This document shows positions 24,137 to 32,581 of a stretch of 64,000 nucleotides of DNA, piece by piece. The notes beneath the pieces are model-generated. The model was not told where the DNA came from, ran no database searches, and worked only from the letters and a program-made list of their open reading frames with translations. A program made the translations under genes and the position numbers. The DNA lies in NCBI RefSeq assembly GCF_032490495.1, contig NZ_JAVYJB010000007.1:124001-188000 (forward strand), read 5' to 3'. The stretch is from Pilosibacter fragilis (GTDB lineage Bacteria > Bacillota > Clostridia > Lachnospirales > Lachnospiraceae). Each line of letters begins with the position of its first letter. Positions within the stretch are counted from its first letter, which is position 1.

Positions 24137-25876
24137 TTATACTTCCTGCACCGTGATCCCCGGTACAGCCATCAAGGAGTAGTTCGTGTGATACACAACG
24201 AAACCGGGAGCAGCTCCGGGAACTTTTTTCAGATTCTTTCTCTGGATATAATCGACTTCCACCTTCTCGTTTCCCCGTCCCTTGGAGTAATAGGCGGCCA
24301 GCGCTCCGGCTTCCTCAAAGACGCGGTCCGGCAGCTCCTTTCCCTCGGTCTTTACGATGACATGGGAGCCCGGGATCCCCTTTGCGTGGAACCACCAGTC
24401 ACCGCCGTTGGCAAACTTGAAGTCGAGTTCTTCGTTCTGGTAGTTGTTTTTTCCGACATAGATATGGAATCCGTCGCTGGAAAGGTAGTGGAACGGGCGG
24501 CTTGTGATCTTTACCTTTTTCCCGCCGGTGTAATGGCGTTTGATATAGCCGTACTCCGTAAGTTCTTCCTTGATCTGTACAAGGTCCTCCTCCAGCCTTG
24601 CGATATCCATGGAGGTACTGATGGATTCCAGATGGTCGATCTCCGCCTTCGTCTGCGAAAGCTGTTCCGTGACGGCCTCGTAGGTACGTTTCTGTTTATT
24701 GTACTTATCGAAATACCGCTTCGCGTTTTCCTGCGCCGTCATCGTTGGATCCAGCGGGATCGTAATTTCCGTATTGTCGTAATAATTTAAACATTTGAAA
24801 CTTTTTTCACCGCCGGAGAGACCATATCCGTAGGTATTCAAAAGTTCTCCGTAGATCCGGTATTTTTCCCGCTTTTCAGTGTCTTTGAGCTGCTTTGTCT
24901 GAAGATCCAGCTTTCGCACACTGCGCTCCAGCGCATTGGAGATGATCTTTCTGAGATCCGTGGACTTCTGGTGGATCCGTGATACCGTATTCTTTTCCGC
25001 GTAGTAACGCTCGAGGAGTTCACTGATGGAATCAAACTTCACAGTCCTGTAATTTCCACCTTCCATCATCGTCAGCGGGACAGCGGCAAATTCGATGGGT
25101 TTTTCTCCCTCGTAGATAATATTCGGGGTGAAATTGCCCTCGCGGATATCGTCCATGATCCAGTTGAACGCGTGGAAGAGGTGGGTGAGTTCCGCGTCAG
25201 AAAATTCTTTTGCGGAGATATCACCGTCTAAGGATGCCAGATGGCAGATCTCAGCGGCAACCACGGGACTTAAGCCGGTAAGATCCATGTAGAGCGCTTT
25301 GGAAAGATTCTGCGGTGTGCTGTGCAGAAGCTCTTTAAATTCCGTTTCCGTGATCGTAAGCGGATTCTTCTTCTCACCGGAGTGGGGGATAAAATAATCT
25401 CTTCCCGGGAGTACTTCCCGGACAGAGCTTACCTGAGCTGAGATATGTTTGATGCTGTCTAAGATCACGTTATTCTCATCGCAGAAGATGATATTGCTGT
25501 GTTTTCCCATGAGCTCGATCACGATGAACTTTCTTCTGAGGTCGCCCATCTCATCAAGATGCTCCACCTCGATCCGGACGATCCGCTCCAGCCCTGGCTG
25601 GGTGACAGAGATAATCCTGCCATTTGCGATATGCTTTCTTAAGAGCATACAGAAGTTCGGGGCCGTCATGGGGCTCGGTTTATTGTTTGCCGTAAAATAG
25701 AGAAGCGGGAGACTGGCGTTGGCTGAGACGAGCAGCCGCACGTTCTCCCGGTTTCCTTTTATCGTAAAAAGTAATTCGTCCTTTTCCGGCTGGGCGATCT
25801 TTGAGATCCTGCCGGAGACGATCTTATCGTTCAGATCGCGGACCAGATTCGCGATCACAATTCCGTCAAATGCCAT
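24137..25876 (-). CDS. rqcH: NFACT family protein, RqcH-type ribosome quality control factor
   Basis: Binds stalled 50S subunits and, in Firmicutes, adds C-terminal Ala tails; the same family was earlier named fibronectin-binding protein. The 579 residues show an NFACT-N domain beginning MAFDGIVIANLVRDLND, a middle coiled-coil region (about 270-430) and a C-terminal NFACT-R domain with WWFHAKGIPGSHVIVK and AAYYSKGRGNEKVEVDY. It is convergent with the cobalamin cluster. The start codon follows AGAAAGGAACCACCACA on the - strand. Surface adhesion is possible but not indicated, as there is no signal peptide. Confidence 0.93.
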   Translation of the reverse strand: MAFDGIVIANLVRDLNDKIVSGRISKIAQPEKDELLFTIKGNRENVRLLVSANASLPLLYFTANNKPSPMTAPNFCMLLRKHIANGRIISVTQPGLERIVRIEVEHLDEMGDLRRKFIVIELMGKHSNIIFCDENNVILDSIKHISAQVSSVREVLPGRDYFIPHSGEKKNPLTITETEFKELLHSTPQNLSKALYMDLTGLSPVVAAEICHLASLDGDISAKEFSDAELTHLFHAFNWIMDDIREGNFTPNIIYEGEKPIEFAAVPLTMMEGGNYRTVKFDSISELLERYYAEKNTVSRIHQKSTDLRKIISNALERSVRKLDLQTKQLKDTEKREKYRIYGELLNTYGYGLSGGEKSFKCLNYYDNTEITIPLDPTMTAQENAKRYFDKYNKQKRTYEAVTEQLSQTKAEIDHLESISTSMDIARLEEDLVQIKEELTEYGYIKRHYTGGKKVKITSRPFHYLSSDGFHIYVGKNNYQNEELDFKFANGGDWWFHAKGIPGSHVIVKTEGKELPDRVFEEAGALAAYYSKGRGNEKVEVDYIQRKNLKKVPGAAPGFVVYHTNYSLMAVPGITVQEV

Positions 25877-25956
25877 TGTTGTGGTGGTTCCTTTCTGACA
25901 ACAGCTCCGTCTGAAATGTCAAAAGCCGTGACTGTGGAATCTGCTGTCTCAATATA

Positions 25957-26105
25957 GATTTTGTGTAACTGTTCAGTAGGTCTGCGCACTTGCTGCGCTG
26001 ACCGTAAGAAAACATAGGCTTGAGGGCAAAAATCCCATCAGCGAAGCTGATCTGGAATGGATTTTTGCGTGTAACTATGAAGGTACTGAATAGTTACGAT
26101 TTTGT
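25957..26105. mobile_element. Intact 133-bp MITE, IS66-type ends, with 8-bp target duplication
   Basis: Element 25965-26097 has 14-bp terminal inverted repeats, GTAACTGTTCAGTA on the left and TACTGAATAGTTAC on the right, with one mismatch. Both sides carry the same 8-bp sequence GATTTTGT (25957-25964 and 26098-26105). Ends starting GTAA with 8-bp duplications are the marks of the IS66 family. There is no transposase. A central hairpin AAAAATCC ... GGATTTTT could act as a terminator. It lies between rqcH and citX. Confidence 0.85.
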
Positions 26106-26166
26106 ACAAAATATGGAATGCCGGACAAGGAAGGAGATAAGGCCTTAACCGATTTCTGGTGGAACA

Positions 26167-26736
26167 TTATCCGGCAAAGTTTTCCTTAAAAATCTTCTCG
26201 ATCGCGGCTGTCAGTTCCGCCACGGAATGTGTCCGGCTTCTGGAACACTCCCTCGCAGGGCGTCCGCAGAGAAGACAGGTCCGTCCCGGTTTTCCGATAT
26301 CACTTCGGGAGATCTTTTTCCCATCCCGTCCGATGATGTCGATATCGTAAAGACGTCCAAGCTTTGACGCGTCCTCCAACGGCACCAGCAGACGCTTTAC
26401 ATCAAGGGCATCCGCGTCCACGCATAAGAAGGCCTCCGGACCTGTCCGATCCAGGATCAGACTGCGCTTTAAGACCGGGATACCGGAATCGGATAACGCC
26501 TGAAGGATCTCCTTCAACGCAAGCTCAAAGGTCTCCGGCACATAGGGCAGGACCTTCACAGGACCCGGAATATTCAGGGTGAAGGAGACGAGAACTCCTG
26601 AATATTCCGCGAGAAGTTTCTCCTGTACCCAGACACGCCGCTCTCTGGCATTCAGCATATCCGGCAGTTCTGCCTCCGCACCGATAAACTGTTTTAATTC
26701 TTCTTTTTCTGTATCACTCAATAAAAAATGTTCCAT
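26167..26736 (-). CDS. citX: Apo-citrate lyase phosphoribosyl-dephospho-CoA transferase
   Basis: Attaches the 2'-(5''-triphosphoribosyl)-3'-dephospho-CoA prosthetic group to the acyl carrier subunit CitD. The 189-residue product has the family signatures ARERRVWVQEKLL, FTLNIPGPVK and LGRLYDIDIIGRDGKKISRSDIG, followed by a cysteine-containing CLLCGRPARECSRSRTHS. It lies 45 bp downstream of lysR on the - strand, so it is probably cotranscribed with the regulator and opposite to citDEF. CitG, which makes the prosthetic group precursor, is not in the window. Confidence 0.93.
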   Translation of the reverse strand: MEHFLLSDTEKEELKQFIGAEAELPDMLNARERRVWVQEKLLAEYSGVLVSFTLNIPGPVKVLPYVPETFELALKEILQALSDSGIPVLKRSLILDRTGPEAFLCVDADALDVKRLLVPLEDASKLGRLYDIDIIGRDGKKISRSDIGKPGRTCLLCGRPARECSRSRTHSVAELTAAIEKIFKENFAG

Positions 26737-26781
26737 AAAAACCTCAAATTCTGAAAATGCGGAGACTCCGTGCAGGATCCG

Positions 26782-27696
26782 TTAAGTGTTTTTTGCCGGA
26801 TTGCGGAGCGTGTGCAGGATCTCGAGAAATCCCTTCATATATTTTGTCAGATACATGTCCTTCCGGTAGCAGGCATAAAAGTGCCGTGGATTCTCTACTC
26901 CGAGGATCGGATAGGAAAAGTAAGGGGATTCTGCGGAGTTGGACGTATCCACATAGGCGTCCGGACACGCCATAACAACGGGGCTCGACGCTACTACATG
27001 CTTTCCAATCTCAATGCTGATCGTCTCAAGATCGATCTTCGGCTTCATATCTCTTGTGATGAAGAGAGTGTCCTGAATCGACCGGACAGAGTGTCCGGGG
27101 CGGCTGGAGACAAAGGTCTCATCCTTTGCCTCTATAATATCGATAGGCGTTCCGGGCCGGATCCGTTTTGCGAGTGCGCAGTCTCTGTTCACGATGAGAA
27201 CGAGCTGTTCCTCCTGGATCAGGTCATAATATAGATCCGCATGCTTCGGAAACGTGGTCAGGAGTGCGATTCCGACCTCCCCCTCCAGAACACTTTTTTC
27301 CATCGTCGCGGACCCCTGCTCGTGAAGCTCGATCTCCACATGGGGGAATCGTTTTTTAAAACGCGGATATAATTCCGGTAAAAGCTCCATGCCGCGCTGA
27401 ACAGAGATACCAAGACGGATCTTTCCGAATTCCTCATTACTGAGTTCTTCGACCTGCTTTACAAGATTCGTGGAGATCGTTGTGACCTGTCTTGCTGCTT
27501 CCACATAGAGCTGTCCCGCGGGCGTCAGGGTGATCGGATCGGTAGAACGGTTAAAGATCGGAGCGCCGAGATTGCTTTCTGCCGTCTTTATGATCTGGCT
27601 CAAAGAGGGCTGGGAGACATAGAGCTTCTTTGCCGCATTCGTAAAGCTGCCTTCTTTTAAGACGGTCAGTACATACTGCATATGTTTTTCATTCAT
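26782..27696 (-). CDS. LysR family transcriptional regulator of the citrate locus
   Basis: A 304-residue LysR-type regulator: N-terminal winged helix (residues about 1-60) with SFTNAAKKLYVSQPSLSQIIKTAE as recognition region, linker helix, and a C-terminal periplasmic-binding-like effector domain. The ATG at 27696 follows AAAGGAGTGCCCCAC on the - strand; a start at 27759 would add 21 residues in front of the helix-turn-helix. It diverges from citDEF across 351 bp, the classical position for a LysR activator of the divergent genes. Citrate as effector is inference. Confidence 0.9.
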   Translation of the reverse strand: MNEKHMQYVLTVLKEGSFTNAAKKLYVSQPSLSQIIKTAESNLGAPIFNRSTDPITLTPAGQLYVEAARQVTTISTNLVKQVEELSNEEFGKIRLGISVQRGMELLPELYPRFKKRFPHVEIELHEQGSATMEKSVLEGEVGIALLTTFPKHADLYYDLIQEEQLVLIVNRDCALAKRIRPGTPIDIIEAKDETFVSSRPGHSVRSIQDTLFITRDMKPKIDLETISIEIGKHVVASSPVVMACPDAYVDTSNSAESPYFSYPILGVENPRHFYACYRKDMYLTKYMKGFLEILHTLRNPAKNT

Positions 27697-27749
27697 GTGG
27701 GGCACTCCTTTCCAGAACCGGAACGATACGGGATCGTTTGCGTCCCTAT

Positions 27750-27778
27750 ATTTTAACATATCTTCCTTAAAAATTCAA
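27750..27778 (-). promoter_or_regulatory. Sigma-A promoter of lysR
   Basis: On the - strand, TTGAAT (27773-27778) and TAAAAT (27750-27755) are 17 bases apart. Both differ from consensus by one base each. The start codon is 54 bases downstream of the -10. Confidence 0.7.
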
Positions 27779-27843
27779 CGCACGGAAAAAGACACGTATC
27801 TCCCCATAAGAATTCTCCTATATTCCTTATAGACGGATATGTA

Positions 27844-27873
27844 TTGGATTAAAAAAAATACAAGTGATATAGT
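27844..27873 (+). promoter_or_regulatory. Probable sigma-A promoter of citDEF
   Basis: TTGGAT (27844-27849) and TATAGT (27868-27873) separated by 18 bases. The -35 is weak, as expected for an activator-dependent promoter. It lies 174 bases before citD. Confidence 0.5.
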
Positions 27874-28047
27874 AAAGCCATAGAAAGTCATAGAACTAAG
27901 GCAGGAAACAAAAGTGATTTTGTGTATCCTGCATAAAAAGAAAAACGGAAGGTCCGGCAGCGGGATATACATAGGAATGACAACAGCGGACCATGCGGCC
28001 GTCTGAAAAATGGCTGCCGACCGTGAATGATCACAGGAGGGGATTAA

Positions 28048-28347
28048 ATGGAAATCAAGAAGACAGCCATGGCCGGCACACTGGAATCCAGTGACGCCCA
28101 GGTAACCGTGGAGCCGGGCGAAGGAAAGATCGAGCTCACGATCGAGAGCAGCGTGATCCACCAGTACGGCAGACAGATCAGAAAAGTCACATTAGAGACA
28201 CTGGACCGTCTCGGTGTTGACAACGCGAAGGTCACGATCTTCGATAAAGGAGCTCTCGACTGTACCTTAAAGGCGAGAGTTGAGTGTGCGGTCTACCGTT
28301 CCAACGGCATCACCGAAAATCTTCCGTGGGGAGGTGTCATCAAATAA
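28048..28347 (+). CDS. citD: Citrate lyase acyl carrier protein (gamma subunit)
   Basis: Carries the covalently bound dephospho-CoA-type prosthetic group of citrate lyase, to which citrate is linked during cleavage. The 99-residue product has the modified serine, Ser14, in MAGTLESSDAQV, the CitD signature. ATG 28048 follows AGGAGGGGATTAA. The stop overlaps the citE start (TAATG). It forms the first subunit gene of the citDEF operon. Confidence 0.96.
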   Translation: MEIKKTAMAGTLESSDAQVTVEPGEGKIELTIESSVIHQYGRQIRKVTLETLDRLGVDNAKVTIFDKGALDCTLKARVECAVYRSNGITENLPWGGVIK

Positions 28348-29246
28348 TGCATCCGAATAAAAAACGCTTAAGAAGATCCATGATGTTTTTAAACTGTCAG
28401 AAGCCGGGTCTCATCAAGGATCCGTACATCTATAAACCGGACTCCATCATGTTGGACCTTGAGGACGCAGTTGCCGAGAACCAGAAGGACGCAGCAAGAT
28501 ATTCCTTATATCATGCACTTCAGGAGATCGATTACCGCGGTGTTGAGAGAGTCGTAAGAATCAATGGTCTTGATACCCCGCACTGGAAAGAGGATATCCG
28601 TGTCTGTGTTGCCGGAGGTGCTGATACGATCCGTATCGCAAAGACCGAGACAGCACAGGATGTTAAGACCGTTGAGGAACATGTCCTTGCGGCAGAGAAA
28701 GAGTTTGGACGCCCGGAGGGAAGCACACTCCTAATGGCAGCCTTAGAGTCCTGCAAAGGTGTTTTAAATGCCTTGGAGGTATGTCAGTCCTCTGACAGAC
28801 TTATCGGAATCGCTTTATCCGGCGGCGATTACACAAAGGACCTTCAGACAACGATCACCGGTACCGGAGTGGAGCTTATGGGAGCGAGACAGCACATGAT
28901 CATGGCGGCGAGAGCGGCAGGTGTCCAGTGCTGGGATACAGTGTTCACAAACCTTGACGACATGGAAGGTTTCGAGAATGAGACAAGAATGATCAAGATG
29001 ATGGGCTTCGACGGAAAGTCTCTCGTAAACCCGAGACAGATCGCCATCGTCCATAAGGTCTTCACACCGTCGGAAAAAGAGATCATCTTTGCGGAGAAGG
29101 TTGTCCGCGAGATCGATGACAAGAAGGCAAAGGGAATCGGAGTCTTCACCGTTGACGGAAAGATGATCGACATCGCATTCTACGACGGAGCAAAGAGAAC
29201 ACTCGCCATGGCGAAAGCAGCAGGCGTTTATAAGGGGGATTTATAA
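28347..29246 (+). CDS. citE: Citrate lyase beta subunit (citryl-ACP lyase)
   Basis: Splits citryl-ACP into oxaloacetate and acetyl-ACP. The 299-residue HpcH/HpaI-type TIM barrel starts RLRRSMMFLNCQKPGLIKD and contains SIMLDLEDAV with acidic metal ligands, and LLMAALESCKGV. ATG 28347 overlaps the citD stop by one base, so translation is coupled. The C-terminal part VNPRQIAIVHKVFTPS is typical of CitE. Confidence 0.96.
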   Translation: MHPNKKRLRRSMMFLNCQKPGLIKDPYIYKPDSIMLDLEDAVAENQKDAARYSLYHALQEIDYRGVERVVRINGLDTPHWKEDIRVCVAGGADTIRIAKTETAQDVKTVEEHVLAAEKEFGRPEGSTLLMAALESCKGVLNALEVCQSSDRLIGIALSGGDYTKDLQTTITGTGVELMGARQHMIMAARAAGVQCWDTVFTNLDDMEGFENETRMIKMMGFDGKSLVNPRQIAIVHKVFTPSEKEIIFAEKVVREIDDKKAKGIGVFTVDGKMIDIAFYDGAKRTLAMAKAAGVYKGDL

Positions 29247-29247
29247 G

Positions 29248-30819
29248 ATGATCAATGCAGTTGGAAGAGAAATTCCCGAAGAGGTCTTAAAAGCAACAGG
29301 CAAGGAGCCGTTTAAGGGCGTCTATGCCTACGATAATTACGAATATACAAAGGCGGCTCCGACCGTCCGTACATTAAACGAGCCGACAAGAAGCAAGCTT
29401 GTCGAGAACATCCATGATGCCCTCGTAAAATGCGGCATTAAGGACGGCATGGTCCTTTCCTTCCATCATCATTTCCGCGAGGGTGACTATGTGGTAAATA
29501 TGGTCATGGAAGAGGTCCATAAGATGGGCATCAAGGACATCACGATCTGTGCAAGCTCCTTAGGAAAAGCTCACGATCCGATCGTTCCGTACATTGAGGA
29601 TGGCACCATCACAGGAATCCAGTCCTCCGGTGTCCGCGGAAAGATTGGTGAGGCGATCTCCACAGGACGGTTAAAAAACCTTGCGATCATGCGCTCCCAC
29701 GGCGGACGTGTCCGCGCCATTGAGTCTGGCGAAGTCCATATCGATATCGCCTTCATCGGCGCTCCGACATGTGATGAGTACGGAAACATGCGCGCAAACG
29801 GCGGAAAGAGCGACTGCGGCGTATTATCCTACGCGATGGTCGACGCCCGGTATGCAGATAAGGTTGTTGCTGTGACAGACTGTCTCGTTCCGTTCCCGAA
29901 CATTCCGGCAAGCATCTCCATGGTAGATGTGGATTACGTTTGTGTCGTAGATGAGATTGGAAATCCGGCAAAGATCGCGACAGGTGCTGCAAAACCGACG
30001 ACGGATGTCAGAAAGATCATGATGGCGGATTACTGCACAAAGTTTGTTGTCAATACCCCGTATTTCAAGGAAGGTTTCTCCTACCAGACAGGTGTCGGCG
30101 GAGCTTCCATCGCCTCCACGATCTCCCTCGGAAAGATCATGGAAGAGAGAGGCATCCATATGGGACTTGGCCTCGGCGGAATCACAACTCCGATGTGTGA
30201 GCTGTTGGCGAAAGGCCTCGTAAACAAGCTCGTTGATACCCAGGATTTTGATCAGGGTGCCATCGAGTCCATCAAGACAAATCCGAACCACTTCGAGATC
30301 TCCGCGTCCGAGTACGCGAACCCGTTCAACAAGGGCGCTTATGTCAATAAGCTGGATTTCGTGATCCTTGCGTCTCTTGAGGTTGACGTAAACTTTAACT
30401 GTAACGTCGTTGTCGGTTCCGACGGCATGATCACAGGTGCCCAGGGCGGACATCCGGATACGGCAGCGGGAGCGAAGTGTACGATCGTCATTGCTCCGCT
30501 GCTTCAGGGAAGAATCCCGGCAATCTGTACAAATGTTACGACGGTAACGACCCCTGGTGAGTCCGTTGACGTTGTCATCACAGACTACGGAATCGCCATC
30601 AACCCGAGAAGACAGGACCTCATCGAGTGCATGAAGGATGTTGATCTTCCGTTCTGTACGATCGAGGAGCTTCGTGACAAGGCATACGCCATGGTCGGAA
30701 CTCCGGATCCGGTACAGTTTGATGACCGCGTGGTCGGTGTCATCGAGGCCCGTGACGGCACCATCATTGATGTAGTCAGAAAGATTAAGGATTATGAGTT
30801 TACAACAGATGTAGAGTGA
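29248..30819 (+). CDS. citF: Citrate lyase alpha subunit (citrate-ACP transferase)
   Basis: Exchanges the acetyl group on CitD for citrate, forming citryl-ACP. The 523 residues match CitF, a family I CoA-transferase-like protein; visible signatures are SFHHHFREGDYVVNMVM, SSGVRGKIGEAIS, MRSHGGRVRAIESGE and GAQGGHPDTAAGAKCTIV. It begins 1 base after citE, with AAGGGGGATTTATAAG as ribosome binding site. CitC, which acetylates the complex to activate it, is not in the window. Confidence 0.96.
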   Translation: MINAVGREIPEEVLKATGKEPFKGVYAYDNYEYTKAAPTVRTLNEPTRSKLVENIHDALVKCGIKDGMVLSFHHHFREGDYVVNMVMEEVHKMGIKDITICASSLGKAHDPIVPYIEDGTITGIQSSGVRGKIGEAISTGRLKNLAIMRSHGGRVRAIESGEVHIDIAFIGAPTCDEYGNMRANGGKSDCGVLSYAMVDARYADKVVAVTDCLVPFPNIPASISMVDVDYVCVVDEIGNPAKIATGAAKPTTDVRKIMMADYCTKFVVNTPYFKEGFSYQTGVGGASIASTISLGKIMEERGIHMGLGLGGITTPMCELLAKGLVNKLVDTQDFDQGAIESIKTNPNHFEISASEYANPFNKGAYVNKLDFVILASLEVDVNFNCNVVVGSDGMITGAQGGHPDTAAGAKCTIVIAPLLQGRIPAICTNVTTVTTPGESVDVVITDYGIAINPRRQDLIECMKDVDLPFCTIEELRDKAYAMVGTPDPVQFDDRVVGVIEARDGTIIDVVRKIKDYEFTTDVE

Positions 30820-30890
30820 CTCAGAGAGCGATCTGTCAGCTTGCTCTGACTGGAAAGCGTGGGGGAACACTTTGCAGCCTGTGGAACATC

Positions 30891-30914
30891 GGCCGGAAGC
30901 TTCAGATTCCGGCC
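30891..30914 (+). other. Hairpin between citF and citrate carrier gene
   Basis: GGCCGGAA pairs perfectly with TTCCGGCC around an 8-base loop. No T-run follows, only ACAAATAATAATAATAAT, so it is more likely an RNA stabiliser or processing site than a terminator. Confidence 0.5.
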
Positions 30915-30950
30915 GGACAAATAATAATAATAATATAAAGGATCATATAT

Positions 30951-32351
30951 ATGTCAGAATTAACAGTAGGTATTTTAGGGTTTGTCTGTATCGTTGCGAT
31001 TGTTATAACCCTTTTTAAGAGCAAGACCATGCCAAGTATGGCATTTATCATTTTCCCTTCGATCCTTGGTCTCATTCTTGTCCTTGGTGGATATTATACC
31101 ATCGGAGAGATCGGAGACCTAATCAAAGGGGGATTTAAAAGCACCGGCCCGACCGCAGCCCTGTTTGTGTTCTCTGTCCTGTTCTTCGGAATCATGACAG
31201 ATGCCGGTATGTTTGATGTAATTATCGACAAGCTTATGAAGTACGTCGGTGACAATGTGATCGGTGTGACCGTCATGACAGCGGTTATTGCCCTGATCGG
31301 TCATCTTGACGGCGGCGGAGCATCCACATTCCTGATCGTTGTTCCGTCCATGCTTCCGGTCTACAAAAAGATGCATATGAGACCGACAACACTCCTTCGC
31401 GTAGCTGTTCTTGCAATGGGTGTATTAAACCTGATGCCATGGGCCGGTCCGACCATGCGTGCAGCATCTGTTCTCGGTATGGAGGCAGGACAGCTCTGGG
31501 GCGGTCTGATCCCGATCCAGATCTTTGGAATCATTCTCTGCCTGGCACATGCGGTGTTTGCAGGTATTCAGGAGAAAAAGAGAGGAGCCGGTCTGAACGG
31601 AAAGCTTGCAATGGAAGCAGCTTCTGAGGACGCTACAGAAGAAGTACAGCATCAGAAGGACGAGAATGAGTACGCAAGACCGAAGCTTTTCGCTTTCAAT
31701 ATCTGCCTGACCATCGCAGTTATCGCTATGCTTGTATGGGATCAGTTCCCAAGCTATTTCCCGTTCATGCTCGGTGTAGCGGCAGCTCTTCTTGTAAATT
31801 ATACACCGATCAAGCTTCAGAAGAAGATGATCAACCGCCATGCGGGTCCGGCGCTTATGATGTGTTCCACTCTGATGGGCGCTGCAGTCCTTATGGGTGT
31901 CCTTGTATATGGCTTTAACGCAAGCGGTGCCGCTGCGATCGCAAAGCCGGGCGTAGAGATGATAAAGACCTCCGTTGTATCTAACATGGCCAGCATCATT
32001 TCCATGATCCTCCCAGCAGCACTTGGACAGCACTTACCGCTTGTGATTGGTATCCTTTCCGTTCCGCTTGCACTTTGCTTTGATACCGATTCCTATTTCT
32101 ATGGAATGCTTCCGGTCATGATCGCAATCGGTGCTTCCTTCGGAGTTGAGGCATTCCCGATCGCCGTTGCAATGGTTGTTTGCCGTAACTGCGCAACCTT
32201 CATCAGCCCGATGGTACCGGCAACTCTGCTTGGTATCGGACTTGCCGATGTGGACATCAAGGATCACATCAAGTCCAGCTTCGGTTATGTATGGATCTTC
32301 TCGATCCTTTGCATGCTGTTTGCAGTACTGATCGGAATCCTTCCGTTATAA
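30951..32351 (+). CDS. CitMHS family citrate transporter
   Basis: A 466-residue membrane protein with about twelve hydrophobic segments, resembling metal-citrate:proton symporters of the CitMHS / ArsB-NhaD superfamily. Visible family features are VLFFGIMTDAGMFD, HLDGGGASTFLIVVPSMLP and MPWAGPTMRAASVLG. The cytoplasmic loop near residues 205-240 is charged and variable. It lies 131 bp after citF and before a strong terminator, so it should import the citrate that CitDEF cleaves. Whether a metal is co-transported cannot be read here. Confidence 0.9.
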   Translation: MSELTVGILGFVCIVAIVITLFKSKTMPSMAFIIFPSILGLILVLGGYYTIGEIGDLIKGGFKSTGPTAALFVFSVLFFGIMTDAGMFDVIIDKLMKYVGDNVIGVTVMTAVIALIGHLDGGGASTFLIVVPSMLPVYKKMHMRPTTLLRVAVLAMGVLNLMPWAGPTMRAASVLGMEAGQLWGGLIPIQIFGIILCLAHAVFAGIQEKKRGAGLNGKLAMEAASEDATEEVQHQKDENEYARPKLFAFNICLTIAVIAMLVWDQFPSYFPFMLGVAAALLVNYTPIKLQKKMINRHAGPALMMCSTLMGAAVLMGVLVYGFNASGAAAIAKPGVEMIKTSVVSNMASIISMILPAALGQHLPLVIGILSVPLALCFDTDSYFYGMLPVMIAIGASFGVEAFPIAVAMVVCRNCATFISPMVPATLLGIGLADVDIKDHIKSSFGYVWIFSILCMLFAVLIGILPL

Positions 32352-32432
32352 ACGACAATTTTCTTGAATTCAGATAGAATTGAGCGGCCGCTCTTCTTAC
32401 CCCACAGACGGCTGCAAACTACCCTCTTTTCA

Positions 32433-32471
32433 AACACCCCGGAGCTTCGATCGGATCTCCGGGGTGTTTTC
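32433..32471 (+). terminator. Intrinsic terminator of the citrate operon
   Basis: AACACCCCGGAG pairs with CTCCGGGGTGTT around a 12-base loop, ending in TTTT. Very stable; it closes citDEF and the carrier gene. Confidence 0.9.
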
Positions 32472-32519
32472 CTGTTCATAAGGTCCCCGTTCATAAATCT
32501 TTTGATTTACAGAATCTGG

Positions 32520-32548
32520 TTGACTGTATTTTTTATTTGCCGTATAAT
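32520..32548 (+). promoter_or_regulatory. Sigma-A promoter of yicC-gmk-rpoZ
   Basis: TTGACT (32520-32525) and TATAAT (32543-32548) with a 17-base spacer, one mismatch from consensus. The yicC start is 33 bases downstream of the -10, so a very short leader is expected. Confidence 0.85.
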
Positions 32549-32581
32549 AAAAGTTATCTATGGGAAAGCGAGGCATGTCTG

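Larger units (their letters stand above)
27697..28047. promoter_or_regulatory. Divergent control region between lysR and citD
   Basis: 351 bases without a gene. It holds a - strand promoter for lysR (27750-27778) and a + strand promoter for citDEF (27844-27873). Between them is an imperfect dyad ATATTCC ... GGATAT near 27811-27831 that could be a LysR site, though it is weak. The citD ribosome binding site AGGAGGGG closes the region. Confidence 0.6.

Noticed and set aside
24089..24790. A 233-codon open frame on the + strand through the end of rqcH
   Set aside because: It is antisense to the strongly conserved NFACT-R domain and has no known protein features; a shadow of the real gene.
29824..30870. 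A 348-codon open frame on the - strand inside citF
   Set aside because: Antisense to a complete, conserved CitF; His/Arg/Asp-rich composition is typical of a shadow frame.
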